From assembly GCA_005808475.1 (NCBI GenBank), contig SYLY01000159.1, positions 1 through 64,000 of the forward strand: DNA of 64,000 nucleotides. The letters are read 5' to 3'. Shown piece after piece: positions 1 through 9,467 of this stretch (the stretch's first letter is position 1; each line of letters starts with the position of its first letter). The notes beneath the pieces were generated by a model. It was given only the letters and a program-made list of their open reading frames with translations. It did not search any database and was not told where the DNA came from. The DNA comes from Acidobacteriota bacterium. GTDB lineage: Bacteria; Acidobacteriota; Terriglobia; Bryobacterales; Bryobacteraceae. A program made the position numbers and the translations under genes.

Positions 1-552
1 ATAGATGAAGTTGTGGCTGGGCGCGTTGGTCCCGGCGTCCCAACTGTCGAACTGGTGATACTTCGGCATGGTGGGATCGGGCTTGGGCGGCGTGGCCCCG
101 AATTTCGCTTTCGCCGGTGCGCCATCCAGATGCGGCCGGCCAATGGCTTGCCGGCCGTCCTGGTTGTACAAGAAGAACGACATGGAAGGCCGCGGGCCGA
201 ATTGATCAGGCAGAGCGATCGGCTGCCGCAGCGTCATCAGCGCCGCGGTCCAGCGATTGTCGAGCAAGTACGTGGTGCGGAATTCGGCCACTTCCTGAAT
301 CAACTCGTGACTCGGCGAGGCCGTATCGATGTGTTCGTTGTGATGGAACGACGTGCCGATGCGAAGATCCGCGCCGCGGCGGATCGCGGCCGCCAGCGCA
401 TCGGCGCTGCCGGCGGTCACCTGGCGTTTCGAGTCCAACCGATAGAGACAGTTCCAGCCGGCCGGCGATGCCGCTGCAACTGGAGTTTGGGACAGTGCCA
501 CCGCGGCCGCGGGCAACAGGGCATCCCCGAGGAACTTGCGCCGCTTCGACAT
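1..552 (-). CDS. Tat-leader protein of unknown function (3' end outside window)
   Basis: The reading frame starts at ATG 552 and is still open at base 1, so only the first 184 residues are visible. An AGGAG-type ribosome site precedes the ATG. The N-terminus has a twin-arginine leader (SKRRKFLG followed by an Ala-rich stretch and an AAA cleavage region), so export by Tat is likely. The mature part contains RRGADLRIGTSFHHNEHID, rich in His and acidic residues, and later an FFLYNQDGRQAIGRPHLDG segment. I do not recognise the family. It follows the amidohydrolase by 17 bases and is probably the third gene of the sialidase operon read leftwards. Confidence 0.75.
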   Translation of the reverse strand, partial: MSKRRKFLGDALLPAAAVALSQTPVAAASPAGWNCLYRLDSKRQVTAGSADALAAAIRRGADLRIGTSFHHNEHIDTASPSHELIQEVAEFRTTYLLDNRWTAALMTLRQPIALPDQFGPRPSMSFFLYNQDGRQAIGRPHLDGAPAKAKFGATPPKPDPTMPKYHQFDSWDAGTNAPSHNFIY

Positions 553-569
553 CGCTTTCTCCTTGTCTC

Positions 570-1706
570 TCACCGCAGTGCCTTCTCCAAATCGGCCCGC
601 GCCTCCGTCACCAGACGATTACCGTTCCCGTAAAAGACATCTTCGATCTGTGCGCGCGACAGGCCCGCGTACCGCGCCGCGCGGCGGATAGCCCGCAGCA
701 TCTCGTAGCGAACGAAGGTCATGCGGCCGTCGCAATGGGTGGGCTTCGCCGAAAAGTTGTTGCTATCCAACTGCTCCCATCCGTACCCCCACGCGATGTA
801 CTTGCCGCGCGTGATTCCGACCGGAATATCGTCGGATCCATAGCAGAAGCGGTGCGTCCCCAACTGGGAAAACGTCACGAAGAAGGAATCCGCCTCGCAA
901 ACCGAGGAGCTTTCAAACCAGAGGTTCGGCAGGTCGCGCAACCGCGGCGCGGCCTTTTCGATCGCCCAGGCCGAATAGCTACGGGCGTTGTGCAGCAGCA
1001 GCCACCGAAGGCGCGGATACTTGCGCGTGAGCCGCTCCATGTCCGCCAGATTCTCCGGATCGGAAATGGCCAGGCGCTTGGCGACATGCAGCGCCATGAT
1101 CAGCCCGTATTGATTGGCGACTTCGAGGTGCGGCTCAATCAGAAAGTCAGTGATCCGGGCTTGCCGCCAGTTCTCGCCGCCGGCGTACCACATGTACGGC
1201 TTGAAGCCGATGAAGCGGTGCTTGCGGACCTGTTGATCGACGAGCGCCGCCGGCAGATCCGGTTTCACCACCATGGTGCACACGCCGCGCGGAGTGCTGT
1301 TCTTCACCTGCGCGGCGGCCCACTCGTTCTGGTTCAGGCAATCGCATTGCCGATGCGGAAACGGCAGTACGAACGGGATCACTTCGCGGCCGGGGTAGAG
1401 GATCGCGTTGCACTGCCGCAGCGTCTGCATCGTCGATACCTTCTCCAGCGCGCCGGTGCTGAGTTTGGCGCCGCGGCTTTGGTCGCGGGCGGGGTCGAGA
1501 TTGAAGCGGTCGAGCCCCAGATGCGAGTGCATGTCCCACATGCGTTTGGGGACAAACTCGTCGAGTTCCTCCTGCCAGATGCGCCGGTCAAGATCGTTGA
1601 CGTCCAGCACGGCCGCAACGTCCACGGGCCTGTCGGCCGCCGGCGCGGGGGCGGCGAGAGCGGCGGCGCCGCCCCCGAGAATGGTTCTGCGCGGGATGGT
1701 TGGCAT
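570..1706 (-). CDS. Tat-exported amidohydrolase (Amidohydro_2 type TIM barrel)
   Basis: 378 residues. It begins with a Tat-type leader (PRRTILGG, then an Ala-rich h-region). The first metal motif is visible as MWDMHSHLG (HxH), with a later His in LLLHN, an Asp in YGSDD, and the closing FYGNGNRL typical of amidohydrolase-2 proteins. These enzymes hydrolyse lactones or decarboxylate ring acids in a metal-dependent barrel; the substrate here cannot be read from sequence. A GAGGGG ribosome site sits about 8 bases before ATG 1706. It lies between the sialidase (30 bases upstream) and the truncated unknown, so it probably processes a sugar acid or lactone released in the same pathway. Confidence 0.8.
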   Translation of the reverse strand: MPTIPRRTILGGGAAALAAPAPAADRPVDVAAVLDVNDLDRRIWQEELDEFVPKRMWDMHSHLGLDRFNLDPARDQSRGAKLSTGALEKVSTMQTLRQCNAILYPGREVIPFVLPFPHRQCDCLNQNEWAAAQVKNSTPRGVCTMVVKPDLPAALVDQQVRKHRFIGFKPYMWYAGGENWRQARITDFLIEPHLEVANQYGLIMALHVAKRLAISDPENLADMERLTRKYPRLRWLLLHNARSYSAWAIEKAAPRLRDLPNLWFESSSVCEADSFFVTFSQLGTHRFCYGSDDIPVGITRGKYIAWGYGWEQLDSNNFSAKPTHCDGRMTFVRYEMLRAIRRAARYAGLSRAQIEDVFYGNGNRLVTEARADLEKALR

Positions 1707-1736
1707 GACGGCCCCTCTATTCTATTTCGCTCGGGA

Positions 1737-3596
1737 TCATTTCGGCGCTTCGAAGACCTGGATCTCGCGCAGGATCGTCTCGCGAGCCGCCTCCGGCGCC
1801 GTCACCCCACCCGGATCCTGTTTGGGGGCCCCGGGCGCGGCGCGCCTGCCTTCATCGCTGGAGCGCGTGATCGCGAGGCGGATCGCCTTCGTCCGCACGG
1901 GCGCGAAAGTGTGCACGTACTCAAACTGCTTTTCCAGAGTGTCCGGATGCCGTTGCTTGGCGTCGAAGTCGCGGTAGCGCGGCGCGTTCCGCACCGGTGG
2001 AATCAGATCCACCCACTGGCGGCGGCTCTTCTCATATTGCAGGCGATAGTCCAGCGGCACGCACTCGGTGGACGGCTGCTTCGAGATCGCCGGCGCGCCC
2101 GGATGAATACGGATCTCGTCGATGCGGCGCGGTTTGCTCCAACGGAGCTCCACCCAGGCCGGCATGGTCCGCAGAGTCAGCAGGTTGGTGACGTGGTCGT
2201 CACGGAGGACGCGGTCAGGGGACAGGTCGGTGGCCGATGCGGCTACTTGCGCGCCTTCCTCTCTGGTGGCGATGTTCTTCTTCCCTCCCGGGCTGGCGGC
2301 GGTCCAGCCGTTTACGCGATTCAGATCCAGCCGGTTGCGCAGGTCTGAGTCAAACGGCGCGTTGGCGATCGCGCGGTCCGCGTTCAGAGCGCCGGTCAGA
2401 TTCACTCTCCAATTCACCAATCCCAGGTCGCGCGGGTCGGACGCGCCTGGCGTGGTGCGCACCGCACGCTGCGCCCCGCCGTAAGAGGTGAGAAGCGACC
2501 CGTCAGGCAGCAGCACCGAACTGGACGACTGCACCTGCGCGATGTAGGCGGCGTCGGCGCCCTTCACCTGTCCTTTCCAGGTGGCCAGAATGTAGCGATG
2601 GTCCAGGTCCCAGGTTTGACCATGGTCGCGGCTCACCACGGCCTCAACGCCCATCTGCGGAAAGCCATCGGGCGAGGTTGGATAACCGCGCCTCACCACG
2701 TACGTGATGACAATTTCGCCACCAGGCAGAACCACGAAGCTGGGATGATGGTGTCCCCAGTCAAAGAGGGGCTTGATGTCAGACCAGGTCCGGCCGTCGT
2801 CCTTCGAGATGGAAGTCCCCATGCCTGAGTAGTTGTCGTAAACGAGCTTCCGGAACCGGCGCGGCGAATCGCTCCGGCATGCGGCAATCAGATCGCCGTT
2901 TCTGGCGCGGGTGACCGTGATCTCGTTCCACCCCTTCCATTGCGGAACCATGGTGGTGGCGCTCCAGGTAATGCCGTTGTCCGTGCTGAAGCGGATCACG
3001 CCTTGCGAGTAGCCGCCAGCTTCCCAATCGCCGATCGACACATAACCGGTTTCAATCAATCGCGAGCCGTCGAGATAGAGTGGGTCCCACGTGATGAAGT
3101 GCTGCTTGGGGAAGGCCGGTGGGCGGGGCGCTTGCCGCCAGGTGTGGCCGAAGTCGCCGCTAAACCAATTCCAATCCGTGGTTCCTTCCGAAATGGTCAG
3201 CATCGCTTTGCCGGCGCCCAGGTAGGTGAGGCTGGTGGCGCCGGGCGTGTCCGGTTTGCCGCTTGCATCGACGTGCATGTAGGCAGGCGAGCTCCAGGTG
3301 GCGCCGCCATCGCGGCTGCGCGACAGGAGTGCGCGCGTGGGGCGCTCGCTGAGAAAGAGCATGAGCAGTTCGTTCTTCTCCGGCATGTGGATCAGGTAGG
3401 GCATTTGCACGGAGCGCCCCCAATCCTGGCTGGCGAGTTGCGCGCGGCCCGGCAACGCAATCGGCTTGGCTTGGCCGTTCAGTTGCCGGATTTCCTGAGG
3501 TTTCCACTGCGCGCAAACGGGGGGCGGCTGGAAGGCCAAAGCTACGGCAAGGCACAGCACTTTCGAGTGGCGCGCGTCGCCCATTTCAACTCTCAT
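1737..3596 (-). CDS. Secreted sialidase-like BNR protein with C-terminal carbohydrate-binding-like domain
   Basis: 619 residues with a Sec-type leader (hydrophobic run ending PPPVCAQ). Several Asp-box repeats mark a six-bladed sialidase propeller: SRDGGATW, STDNGITW, SKDDGRTW and SRDHGQTW between about residues 90 and 345. The C-terminal 200 residues contain VELRWSKPRRIDEIRIHPG and end LREIQVF, resembling an F5/8-type galactose-binding sandwich. The canonical YRIP arginine motif of GH33 is not obvious, so the exact linkage cleaved is uncertain. First gene of a minus-strand operon with the amidohydrolase. Family call is good; calling it a true alpha-sialidase is weaker than for the genes at 13922 and 19205. 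Confidence 0.75.
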   Translation of the reverse strand: MRVEMGDARHSKVLCLAVALAFQPPPVCAQWKPQEIRQLNGQAKPIALPGRAQLASQDWGRSVQMPYLIHMPEKNELLMLFLSERPTRALLSRSRDGGATWSSPAYMHVDASGKPDTPGATSLTYLGAGKAMLTISEGTTDWNWFSGDFGHTWRQAPRPPAFPKQHFITWDPLYLDGSRLIETGYVSIGDWEAGGYSQGVIRFSTDNGITWSATTMVPQWKGWNEITVTRARNGDLIAACRSDSPRRFRKLVYDNYSGMGTSISKDDGRTWSDIKPLFDWGHHHPSFVVLPGGEIVITYVVRRGYPTSPDGFPQMGVEAVVSRDHGQTWDLDHRYILATWKGQVKGADAAYIAQVQSSSSVLLPDGSLLTSYGGAQRAVRTTPGASDPRDLGLVNWRVNLTGALNADRAIANAPFDSDLRNRLDLNRVNGWTAASPGGKKNIATREEGAQVAASATDLSPDRVLRDDHVTNLLTLRTMPAWVELRWSKPRRIDEIRIHPGAPAISKQPSTECVPLDYRLQYEKSRRQWVDLIPPVRNAPRYRDFDAKQRHPDTLEKQFEYVHTFAPVRTKAIRLAITRSSDEGRRAAPGAPKQDPGGVTAPEAARETILREIQVFEAPK

Positions 3597-3697
3597 GGAT
3601 TCCCCTTTGGCGGCCTAGCCGGATCTGGATTTCTCAGTCTACCGGCATTGACGATGTGTGAAATGTTGGCGTTCGGGGCCGGAGTTGCCGAGGCGGT

Positions 3698-5461
3698 CTA
3701 TAGTGGCGGCTGGCGCCCGGAAGGCGCGGACCACTCCCCACCGGGCCAGCGATACTCGATCTCCAATTCGATATCGCTCACGACCAACTTGCATTGCGAC
3801 CACGGCTGTTCGAAGTCCGGATTGCGCGCGGTGAGCCGGATCTCGATCGCGTTGTTGCCCAGCCGCGGCAGGGCCGCGGCAAGATCGTAGTATTGCCACG
3901 TCAGCAGACCGCCCACGGTGGCGTGGGGCATGTGCTGACCGGGCCGGATCGGATTCGACGGACCCTGAACACTCGACCCGTTCATGGTGACTTCGATCTC
4001 GTCGGCGCCCGTCAGGTTTTCAATCAGCAGGCATAGGCGGACCGACGACAACCGGTCGCGGTTGGCGGCAAGGTCGTCGCCGACCGGCAGGCTGACCGCG
4101 ACAGGCTGCCCCCGTCGGAGTTCGGCGGGAATCACGCGCGGCAGTTCGCAGTAGGGCCATGAGCCCGCGCCCTTCTCATTCCGGCGGCCGGCGGCATAGC
4201 GCTTGTTCTTGCGGCGAAGAATGGCGGGGTCGTGCAGTTCGTTCAGCCCCGGCGTTGTGTTCACGTTCCGGCCCCGATCCGGCCAGTTGAAGAGGTAGAT
4301 TCCATCCGCGCCGGCGTGCCAGAAATTCGCGGCCGCCGCACGGGCGCGTTCGAGATCCACCCACTGGAGCCCGGGTGCACCGCCTTCGGTGGCAATCCCG
4401 GAGCGATAGGATTCCTCGATGCAGGGATAGATCCGGCATCCGGTCCCCTTGCCGGCGGCGATCCACCCGGAAACGTCCGCGTCGAGCGTCATGGCGAAGA
4501 ACGGAGAGGGGACCAGTTGATTCACGAGTCCCTCCCGCGCCCAGCGCGGAGCGTCGAGGCCGATGACCGCGGCTCCGGCAATGGTCCAAGGGACGCGCGC
4601 GGAGAGCCCGATGTAGCGGCCGCGGGCGCGGCCCAACCGGTCGAGCGTGCGCCGGATTTCACGAACGTAGTCCGTCATCACCGCGGTCATCGCGGGAACC
4701 TGTGACTTCTTGAAGAAGTACGGGCAGCGCATGAAGTCGAGCTCGATGCCATCGATGTTGTACCGGCTAGCGGCCTCTTCCGCGATCGCGATCCGGTAGC
4801 GGCGCACCCCTTCGTGCGCGAAATCCTGGAAATCCATGGCGGCTTCCGAAACCGGTTGCCCTTCGGGCCAGCCCTCGAGCCCATCCCGGCCGATGCGCCA
4901 CTCGGGATGCTCGCGCCAGAAGCGGCCCGCCATGAAGTTCAGAAAATGTTTCGGGTCGGCGGTGGACTCACCCCGCACGTGATGCTAGTCGTTCTGGCGG
5001 ATGTGAATCCAGATGTCGATGCCGGCTTCATGGGCGCCATCCACCATCAGCTTCATCGGATCGTGGCCTTGCTCGATGAGTCCCCGGATGGCGCGAATGT
5101 TCCGCCACCACCAAGAGGATTCGAGCTTGACGCCGGCGCCCTCGCGCAGGCTGTCTCCCACCACCTCTCCGCCCGGCACGCGGGTCGGATAGTTCATCAC
5201 GTACAGGCCGTTCATGCCGATCGGCCAGGAAAGCGCATCGACTCGCGTGCCGGCGATCTGCGCGACCGTGGCGTCGACGAATTGCCGCGGCGTCAGGGGC
5301 GGCTCCCACACGCACGGGCCGCCTCCGTCGTCGTTGTAGATCAGCCGGTAGCGGCGCGGCTCCATGGACGGCGCCGCGGATTGCTGCGCGGCCGAGGCGG
5401 CGGCAAGCGGCGCGGCCCCACCGGCGGCGGTCAGGAAATTCCTGCGGTCCACCTTCGGCAT
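3698..5461 (-). pseudogene. Tat-leader TIM-barrel (glycosidase-like) protein, interrupted by in-frame TAG
   Basis: A single frame from ATG 5461 to 3698 (588 codons) is broken only by TAG at 4985-4987, at codon 159. The leader is Tat-type (VDRRNFLTAAGG). Upstream of the TAG the protein reads YRLIYNDDGGG and IHIRQND; downstream it continues with DGIELDFMRCP and GADGIYLFNWPD, all features shared with the paralogues at 12321, 31306, 36010 and 45959. The closest paralogue (31306) has RMNDNHF where this one has RQND-stop-HH, so the TAG replaces an ordinary residue. The start lies 4 bases after the DUF1501 stop, so it is the last gene of that operon. Either a recent nonsense mutation, a sequencing error or readthrough. 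Confidence 0.8.
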
Positions 5462-5465
5462 GGCG

Positions 5466-6881
5466 CTATGCCAGCAGCTTCCGGACCACGTTGCCCGCAA
5501 CGTCGGTCAGGCGGAAGTCGCGGCCCATATGGCGATAGGTGAGCGCCGCGTGGTTCATGCCGAGACAATGCAGTATCGTCGCGTGCAGGTCATGCACGTG
5601 GATGCGGTCCGCGGTCACCTGCAACCCGAAGTCGTCGGTTGCCCCGATCACCTGGCCGCCCTTGATGCCGCCTCCCGCCATCCATAGGCTGAAGGCGAAC
5701 GGATGGTGATCGCGGCCGACCCCGACGCTCTTGTCCGGACTGTCGGCCTGAACCATCGGCGTCCGTCCGAACTCGCCGCCCCAAATCACCAGCGTCGAAT
5801 CGAGCAAGCCGCGTTGCTTCAGATCCGTGAGCAGCGCGGCCACCGGGCGGTCCGTCTGATCGCAGAGCGTTTTCAGCTTGCGGTCGAGATCGTCGTGGTG
5901 ATCCCAGTTGCCGTGCATCAGTTGCACGAAGCGAACCCCGCGTTCGACGAGGCGGCGCGCCAGCAGGCAATTGCGCGCGTAAGGATTCTTCCGGCCGGCA
6001 TCGACTCCGTAGAGTTCCAGAATGTGGGCCGGTTCCTTGGACAGGTCCATCAGTTCCGGAGCCGACTGCTGCATCTGGAACGCCAGTTCATAAGACGCGA
6101 TCCTCGACGCGATCTCGACATCTCCGGTTTCCGCCTGGCTCATCCGATTCAGATCGCTCAATCCATCGAGCGTTGCGCGCTGCAACTCGCCGTTGACTCC
6201 GCGCGGATTCGACAGATACAACACGGCGTCGCCGGCGCCGCGCAGGGGCACGCCCTGGTAACTCGACGGGAGAAAGCCGCTGGTCCAGTTGCCCGTGCCG
6301 GCGCCCGGCGCATTGGATCCGGATCGCATCACGACGAAGCCGGGCAGATTCCGCGACTCGTTGCCGAGCCCGTAGTTGACCCACGCACCCATGGAGGGCC
6401 GGCCTACCAGCGGCGATCCGCAATTGAGCATGAGCTGACCCGGGTGGTGGTTGAACTGATCGGTGAACATCGACCGGATGAGGCAGATGTCGCCGGCGCG
6501 GGAAGCCAGATGCGGCATCCAGTCGGAAAGAGGGATTCCGCCGTGGCCGTGGGGAGTGAAAGTACGAGAGCTTGCGACCACCTTGGCGGTTGGCTTGATG
6601 AAGGCCAGCCGCAGGTTCTTCGTCATCGACTCGGGCAGAGCCCGTCCCTCGTACTTCTTCATCGCCGGCTTGGGGTCGTACAAGTCGATATGACTGGGAC
6701 CACCATCCATGAACAGGAAGATGACGTTCTTCGCTTTCGCCGCGAAGTGAGGAGGCAGGCCACCCGGACCGCGGCCCTCGGCGGCCATCAGTTGCGAGAG
6801 CGCGATCGTGCCCAGCCCGGCGGCGCAACGCTCCAGGAATCGGCGGCGGGAGTGAAGTTCCCGAAAGTGTCGCTGGTCCAT
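5466..6881 (-). CDS. DUF1501 protein (sulfatase-like/alkaline-phosphatase fold), Tat leader
   Basis: 471 residues from ATG 6881. The leader HSRRRFLERCAAGLG is twin-arginine. The mature start NVIFLFMDGGPSHIDLYDPK is the hallmark of DUF1501 proteins, which share the sulfatase/phosphatase fold; later landmarks are FVQLMHGNWDHH, VIWGGEFGRTP and GRDHHPFAFSLWMAGGG. DUF1501 proteins are typically paired with DUF1549/DUF1553 cytochrome-like proteins, and here the partner lies directly upstream with a 5-base gap. The open frame extends upstream of ATG 6881 but overlaps the partner gene and lacks coding character. Function of the family is not established; a role on sulfated or phosphorylated glycans is inference. 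Confidence 0.88.
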   Translation of the reverse strand: MDQRHFRELHSRRRFLERCAAGLGTIALSQLMAAEGRGPGGLPPHFAAKAKNVIFLFMDGGPSHIDLYDPKPAMKKYEGRALPESMTKNLRLAFIKPTAKVVASSRTFTPHGHGGIPLSDWMPHLASRAGDICLIRSMFTDQFNHHPGQLMLNCGSPLVGRPSMGAWVNYGLGNESRNLPGFVVMRSGSNAPGAGTGNWTSGFLPSSYQGVPLRGAGDAVLYLSNPRGVNGELQRATLDGLSDLNRMSQAETGDVEIASRIASYELAFQMQQSAPELMDLSKEPAHILELYGVDAGRKNPYARNCLLARRLVERGVRFVQLMHGNWDHHDDLDRKLKTLCDQTDRPVAALLTDLKQRGLLDSTLVIWGGEFGRTPMVQADSPDKSVGVGRDHHPFAFSLWMAGGGIKGGQVIGATDDFGLQVTADRIHVHDLHATILHCLGMNHAALTYRHMGRDFRLTDVAGNVVRKLLA

Positions 6882-6886
6882 GCGGA

Positions 6887-9460
6887 TCACCCTCGCGTGA
6901 TGAACTCGTCCAGATTGAGTAGCAGCCGGCCAATACCCACCCAAGGCGCGGCTTCGGTTGGCGCGATGCCGTCGAGATCGCGCGCGGGGAAGATGGATTC
7001 CACTAGCGACGGGTCCTTCTCGAGAATCTCGACCTGTTGGCGATGGAAGCGAACCAGCCGGTCCAACTCTTCGGCGCGGGGCTCGCGGGCGAGACTGACT
7101 CGAAACGCGAACCGCAGGCGATCCTCCACCGAGCGGCTCTCCGATCTCAAAATGCGCACGGCCAGCAGTTGCGCGGCTTCGAAGAATGAGGAATCGTTGA
7201 GCAGATTCAACGCCTGTAAGGGTGTTGTGGAACGCTCCCGGCGGCTGCATGCCACCATCGAATCCGGCGCATCGAAGTTCGTCATCTGGGGATGCGGCGA
7301 AGTGCGGAGGAACAGCGTGTAGAGGCCGCGGCGGTAGCGCTCGGCGCCCGTGCTCTCCTTCCACTTCGAGCCGCTGCCGTAGGCGAGGTCCAGCACTCCG
7401 GCCGGCATCGCGGGACGCGCGCTCGGGCCGCCGATTTCAACGTTGAGCAGCCCGGCAGCGGAGAGAGTCGCGTCGCGGATGAGTTCGGCGGAGAGGCGGA
7501 GCCGGCTTTGCCGCGCCAGCAATGAATTTCCGGGATCTCGCGCGGTGAGTTCCGGGCGCGCCTTCGAGGACTGGCGATAGGTGGCGGAAGTCACGATGAG
7601 GCGGTGCACTTTCTTCATCTCCCAGCCGCCCTGCATGAATTCGGCCGCAAGCCAATCGAGCAGTTCCGGGTGCGTGGGAGGTTCGGCGCGTACGCCGAAG
7701 TCTTCCGAAGTTGCCACCAGACCGCGCCCGAAGAATTCCTGCCAAGCTCGATTCACCGTGACGCGCGCGGTGAGCGGGTTGTCGCGCGACACCAGCCACT
7801 TGGCGAGCGTCAGGCGCGAAGCGCGCGGGTCCGCCGGCATGGGATTGAGGACCGCAAGCCCGGCGGGCTGGACCTCGATTCCGGGCTGGCGAAAGTCGCC
7901 CCGGACGAGAATATGCGACTTGCGCGGCTCCGGGCGTTCGGCGAGGGTCTGCGCTTCGGATAGATCCTGGCAGCCCGCCTTCAGTTGCCGCAGCTTCTCG
8001 TTCAGCTCTTTGAACTTCAGCTTTTCGAGTTCCTGTTTGGTAGCCACCCGCGAGTAGTTCCCGATGAAGAAGTCCGTGATCTTGGCGTTCCATTTCGCGG
8101 ACCTTTGCGCGGCCGGGATTCGCATCTGCTCCTGCCCGCCATCGACGTAAAGCCCGAAGATGTCCCAACTGACGTCGTAGAGCGTGTCGACGCCCGGTTG
8201 CCCGGCGGCAAGCAGCATTTTGCGCTCCCAATCCGGCTGCAGCCCGGCGGCGTTGTACTCGGCGAGCAGCGCCCCGCGTTTCGCCTCGCAATCGGGTTGG
8301 CGCTGGAGATAGGCGGCCAATTCACCCGGAAGCGGAGCTTCGATGTTCGCTTCGCCGGCCGAGTTGAAAAACGCCGTGAGCTGATAGAACTCGCGCTGGC
8401 TGATGGGATCGTACTTGTGGTCGTGGCAACGGGCGCAGCCTACGGTGAGTCCGAGCCAGACAGTGCCTACGGTGCTGGCGCGATCGATCACCTGCTCGAC
8501 GCGGAACTCCTCGCGGTTCACTCCGCCTTCGCGGTTGGTCAGGGTGTTCCGGTGAAATCCGGTGGCGAGTTTTTGTGCCAAGGTGGCGTTGGGGAGCAGG
8601 TCCCCCGCCATTTGCTCGATGGTGAACCGGTCGAACGGCATGCCATTGTTGATCGCGCGAATCACCCAATCGCGCCACTTCCAGGCGTCTGGCCGGAGGT
8701 TGTCTTTTTCGAAGCCATCGCTATCGGCGTAGCGAGCCAGGTCGAGCCAGTGACGAGCCCATTTCTCGCCGTAGTGTTCCGAGCGGAGAAGGCGGTCGAC
8801 GACGTGTTCGTAGGCATCGGGCCGCGGGTCTTTGACGAACGAGGCCACTTCCTCGGGGGATGGCGGCAGGCCGGTCAGATCGAGGCTTGCCCGGCGGATT
8901 AGCGTCGAGCGCTCCACTTCCGGCGATGGGGCGATGCCTTCGGCTTCGAGCTTGGAGAGCACGAAGGAATCGATCGGATTCCGGGCCCAGCGACGATCGC
9001 GCGCGGGCGGCACAGGTGGTCGGACAGGAGCAATGAAGGCCCAGTGGGTGGCCTTGGGTTTCACCGCGGAGACCGTGGCGGCGCTGGCCGGCCACTGCGC
9101 GCCCTGGCCGATCCAGTCGCGAACCAACGCCACTTGTTCGGCGGTCAAACGCGGACCGGCCATCGGCATCGCCTTCTCCTTGGCGGTGCCGTCGATCAGC
9201 GCGATGAGCCTGCTGGCGGCGGCGTTGCCCGGTTTGATCACGGCGCCGGAATATCCGCCGGCAAGCGCCGCCTCCCGGGAGTCCAGCCGGAGGCCGCCGA
9301 GTTGCTTCGTTCCGGCGTGACAGGCGTAGCAACGCTGTTTGAAGAGGGGCTCGATCTGCTTGCGGAAATCCACCGCGGCGGGCGGAGAAGCCCAGCAATG
9401 GCAGGCCGCCGCTATCGCCGGCCATATCCACCGTGCGATCCGTATCAGGTCCAGTGACAT
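6887..9460 (-). CDS. Planctomycete-type cytochrome c / DUF1549 / DUF1553 protein
   Basis: 857 residues. An N-terminal signal-like hydrophobic stretch is followed by a haem-binding motif (QRCYACHAG, near residue 45) in a PSCyt1 module, then a DUF1549 module (NPIDSFVLSKLEAEGI near 165; CARCHDHKYDPISQREFYQL near 340), and a C-terminal DUF1553/PSD1 module (DNPLTARVTVNRAWQEFFGRG). This architecture is common in Planctomycetes and Solibacter-type Acidobacteriota and is almost always next to a DUF1501 gene, as here. A GGGGA ribosome site precedes ATG 9460, 7 bases after the DapA-like gene. It is presumably periplasmic and redox-active; its reaction is unknown. Confidence 0.88.
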   Translation of the reverse strand: MSLDLIRIARWIWPAIAAACHCWASPPAAVDFRKQIEPLFKQRCYACHAGTKQLGGLRLDSREAALAGGYSGAVIKPGNAAASRLIALIDGTAKEKAMPMAGPRLTAEQVALVRDWIGQGAQWPASAATVSAVKPKATHWAFIAPVRPPVPPARDRRWARNPIDSFVLSKLEAEGIAPSPEVERSTLIRRASLDLTGLPPSPEEVASFVKDPRPDAYEHVVDRLLRSEHYGEKWARHWLDLARYADSDGFEKDNLRPDAWKWRDWVIRAINNGMPFDRFTIEQMAGDLLPNATLAQKLATGFHRNTLTNREGGVNREEFRVEQVIDRASTVGTVWLGLTVGCARCHDHKYDPISQREFYQLTAFFNSAGEANIEAPLPGELAAYLQRQPDCEAKRGALLAEYNAAGLQPDWERKMLLAAGQPGVDTLYDVSWDIFGLYVDGGQEQMRIPAAQRSAKWNAKITDFFIGNYSRVATKQELEKLKFKELNEKLRQLKAGCQDLSEAQTLAERPEPRKSHILVRGDFRQPGIEVQPAGLAVLNPMPADPRASRLTLAKWLVSRDNPLTARVTVNRAWQEFFGRGLVATSEDFGVRAEPPTHPELLDWLAAEFMQGGWEMKKVHRLIVTSATYRQSSKARPELTARDPGNSLLARQSRLRLSAELIRDATLSAAGLLNVEIGGPSARPAMPAGVLDLAYGSGSKWKESTGAERYRRGLYTLFLRTSPHPQMTNFDAPDSMVACSRRERSTTPLQALNLLNDSSFFEAAQLLAVRILRSESRSVEDRLRFAFRVSLAREPRAEELDRLVRFHRQQVEILEKDPSLVESIFPARDLDGIAPTEAAPWVGIGRLLLNLDEFITRG

Positions 9461-9467
9461 GGTTCCC

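Noticed and set aside
117-2348. 743-codon plus-strand open frame opposite the amidohydrolase and sialidase
   Set aside because: Shadow frame of GC-rich coding DNA on the other strand; Arg/Pro-rich with no domain pattern, while the minus strand has clear families.
4985-4987. Pyrrolysine insertion at the TAG
   Set aside because: The position is an ordinary Asn in the paralogue, there is no methylamine methyltransferase context, and no Pyl genes are visible in the window.
5703-7322. 539-codon plus-strand open frame
   Set aside because: Antisense shadow of the DUF1501 and cytochrome-like genes; no recognisable motifs.
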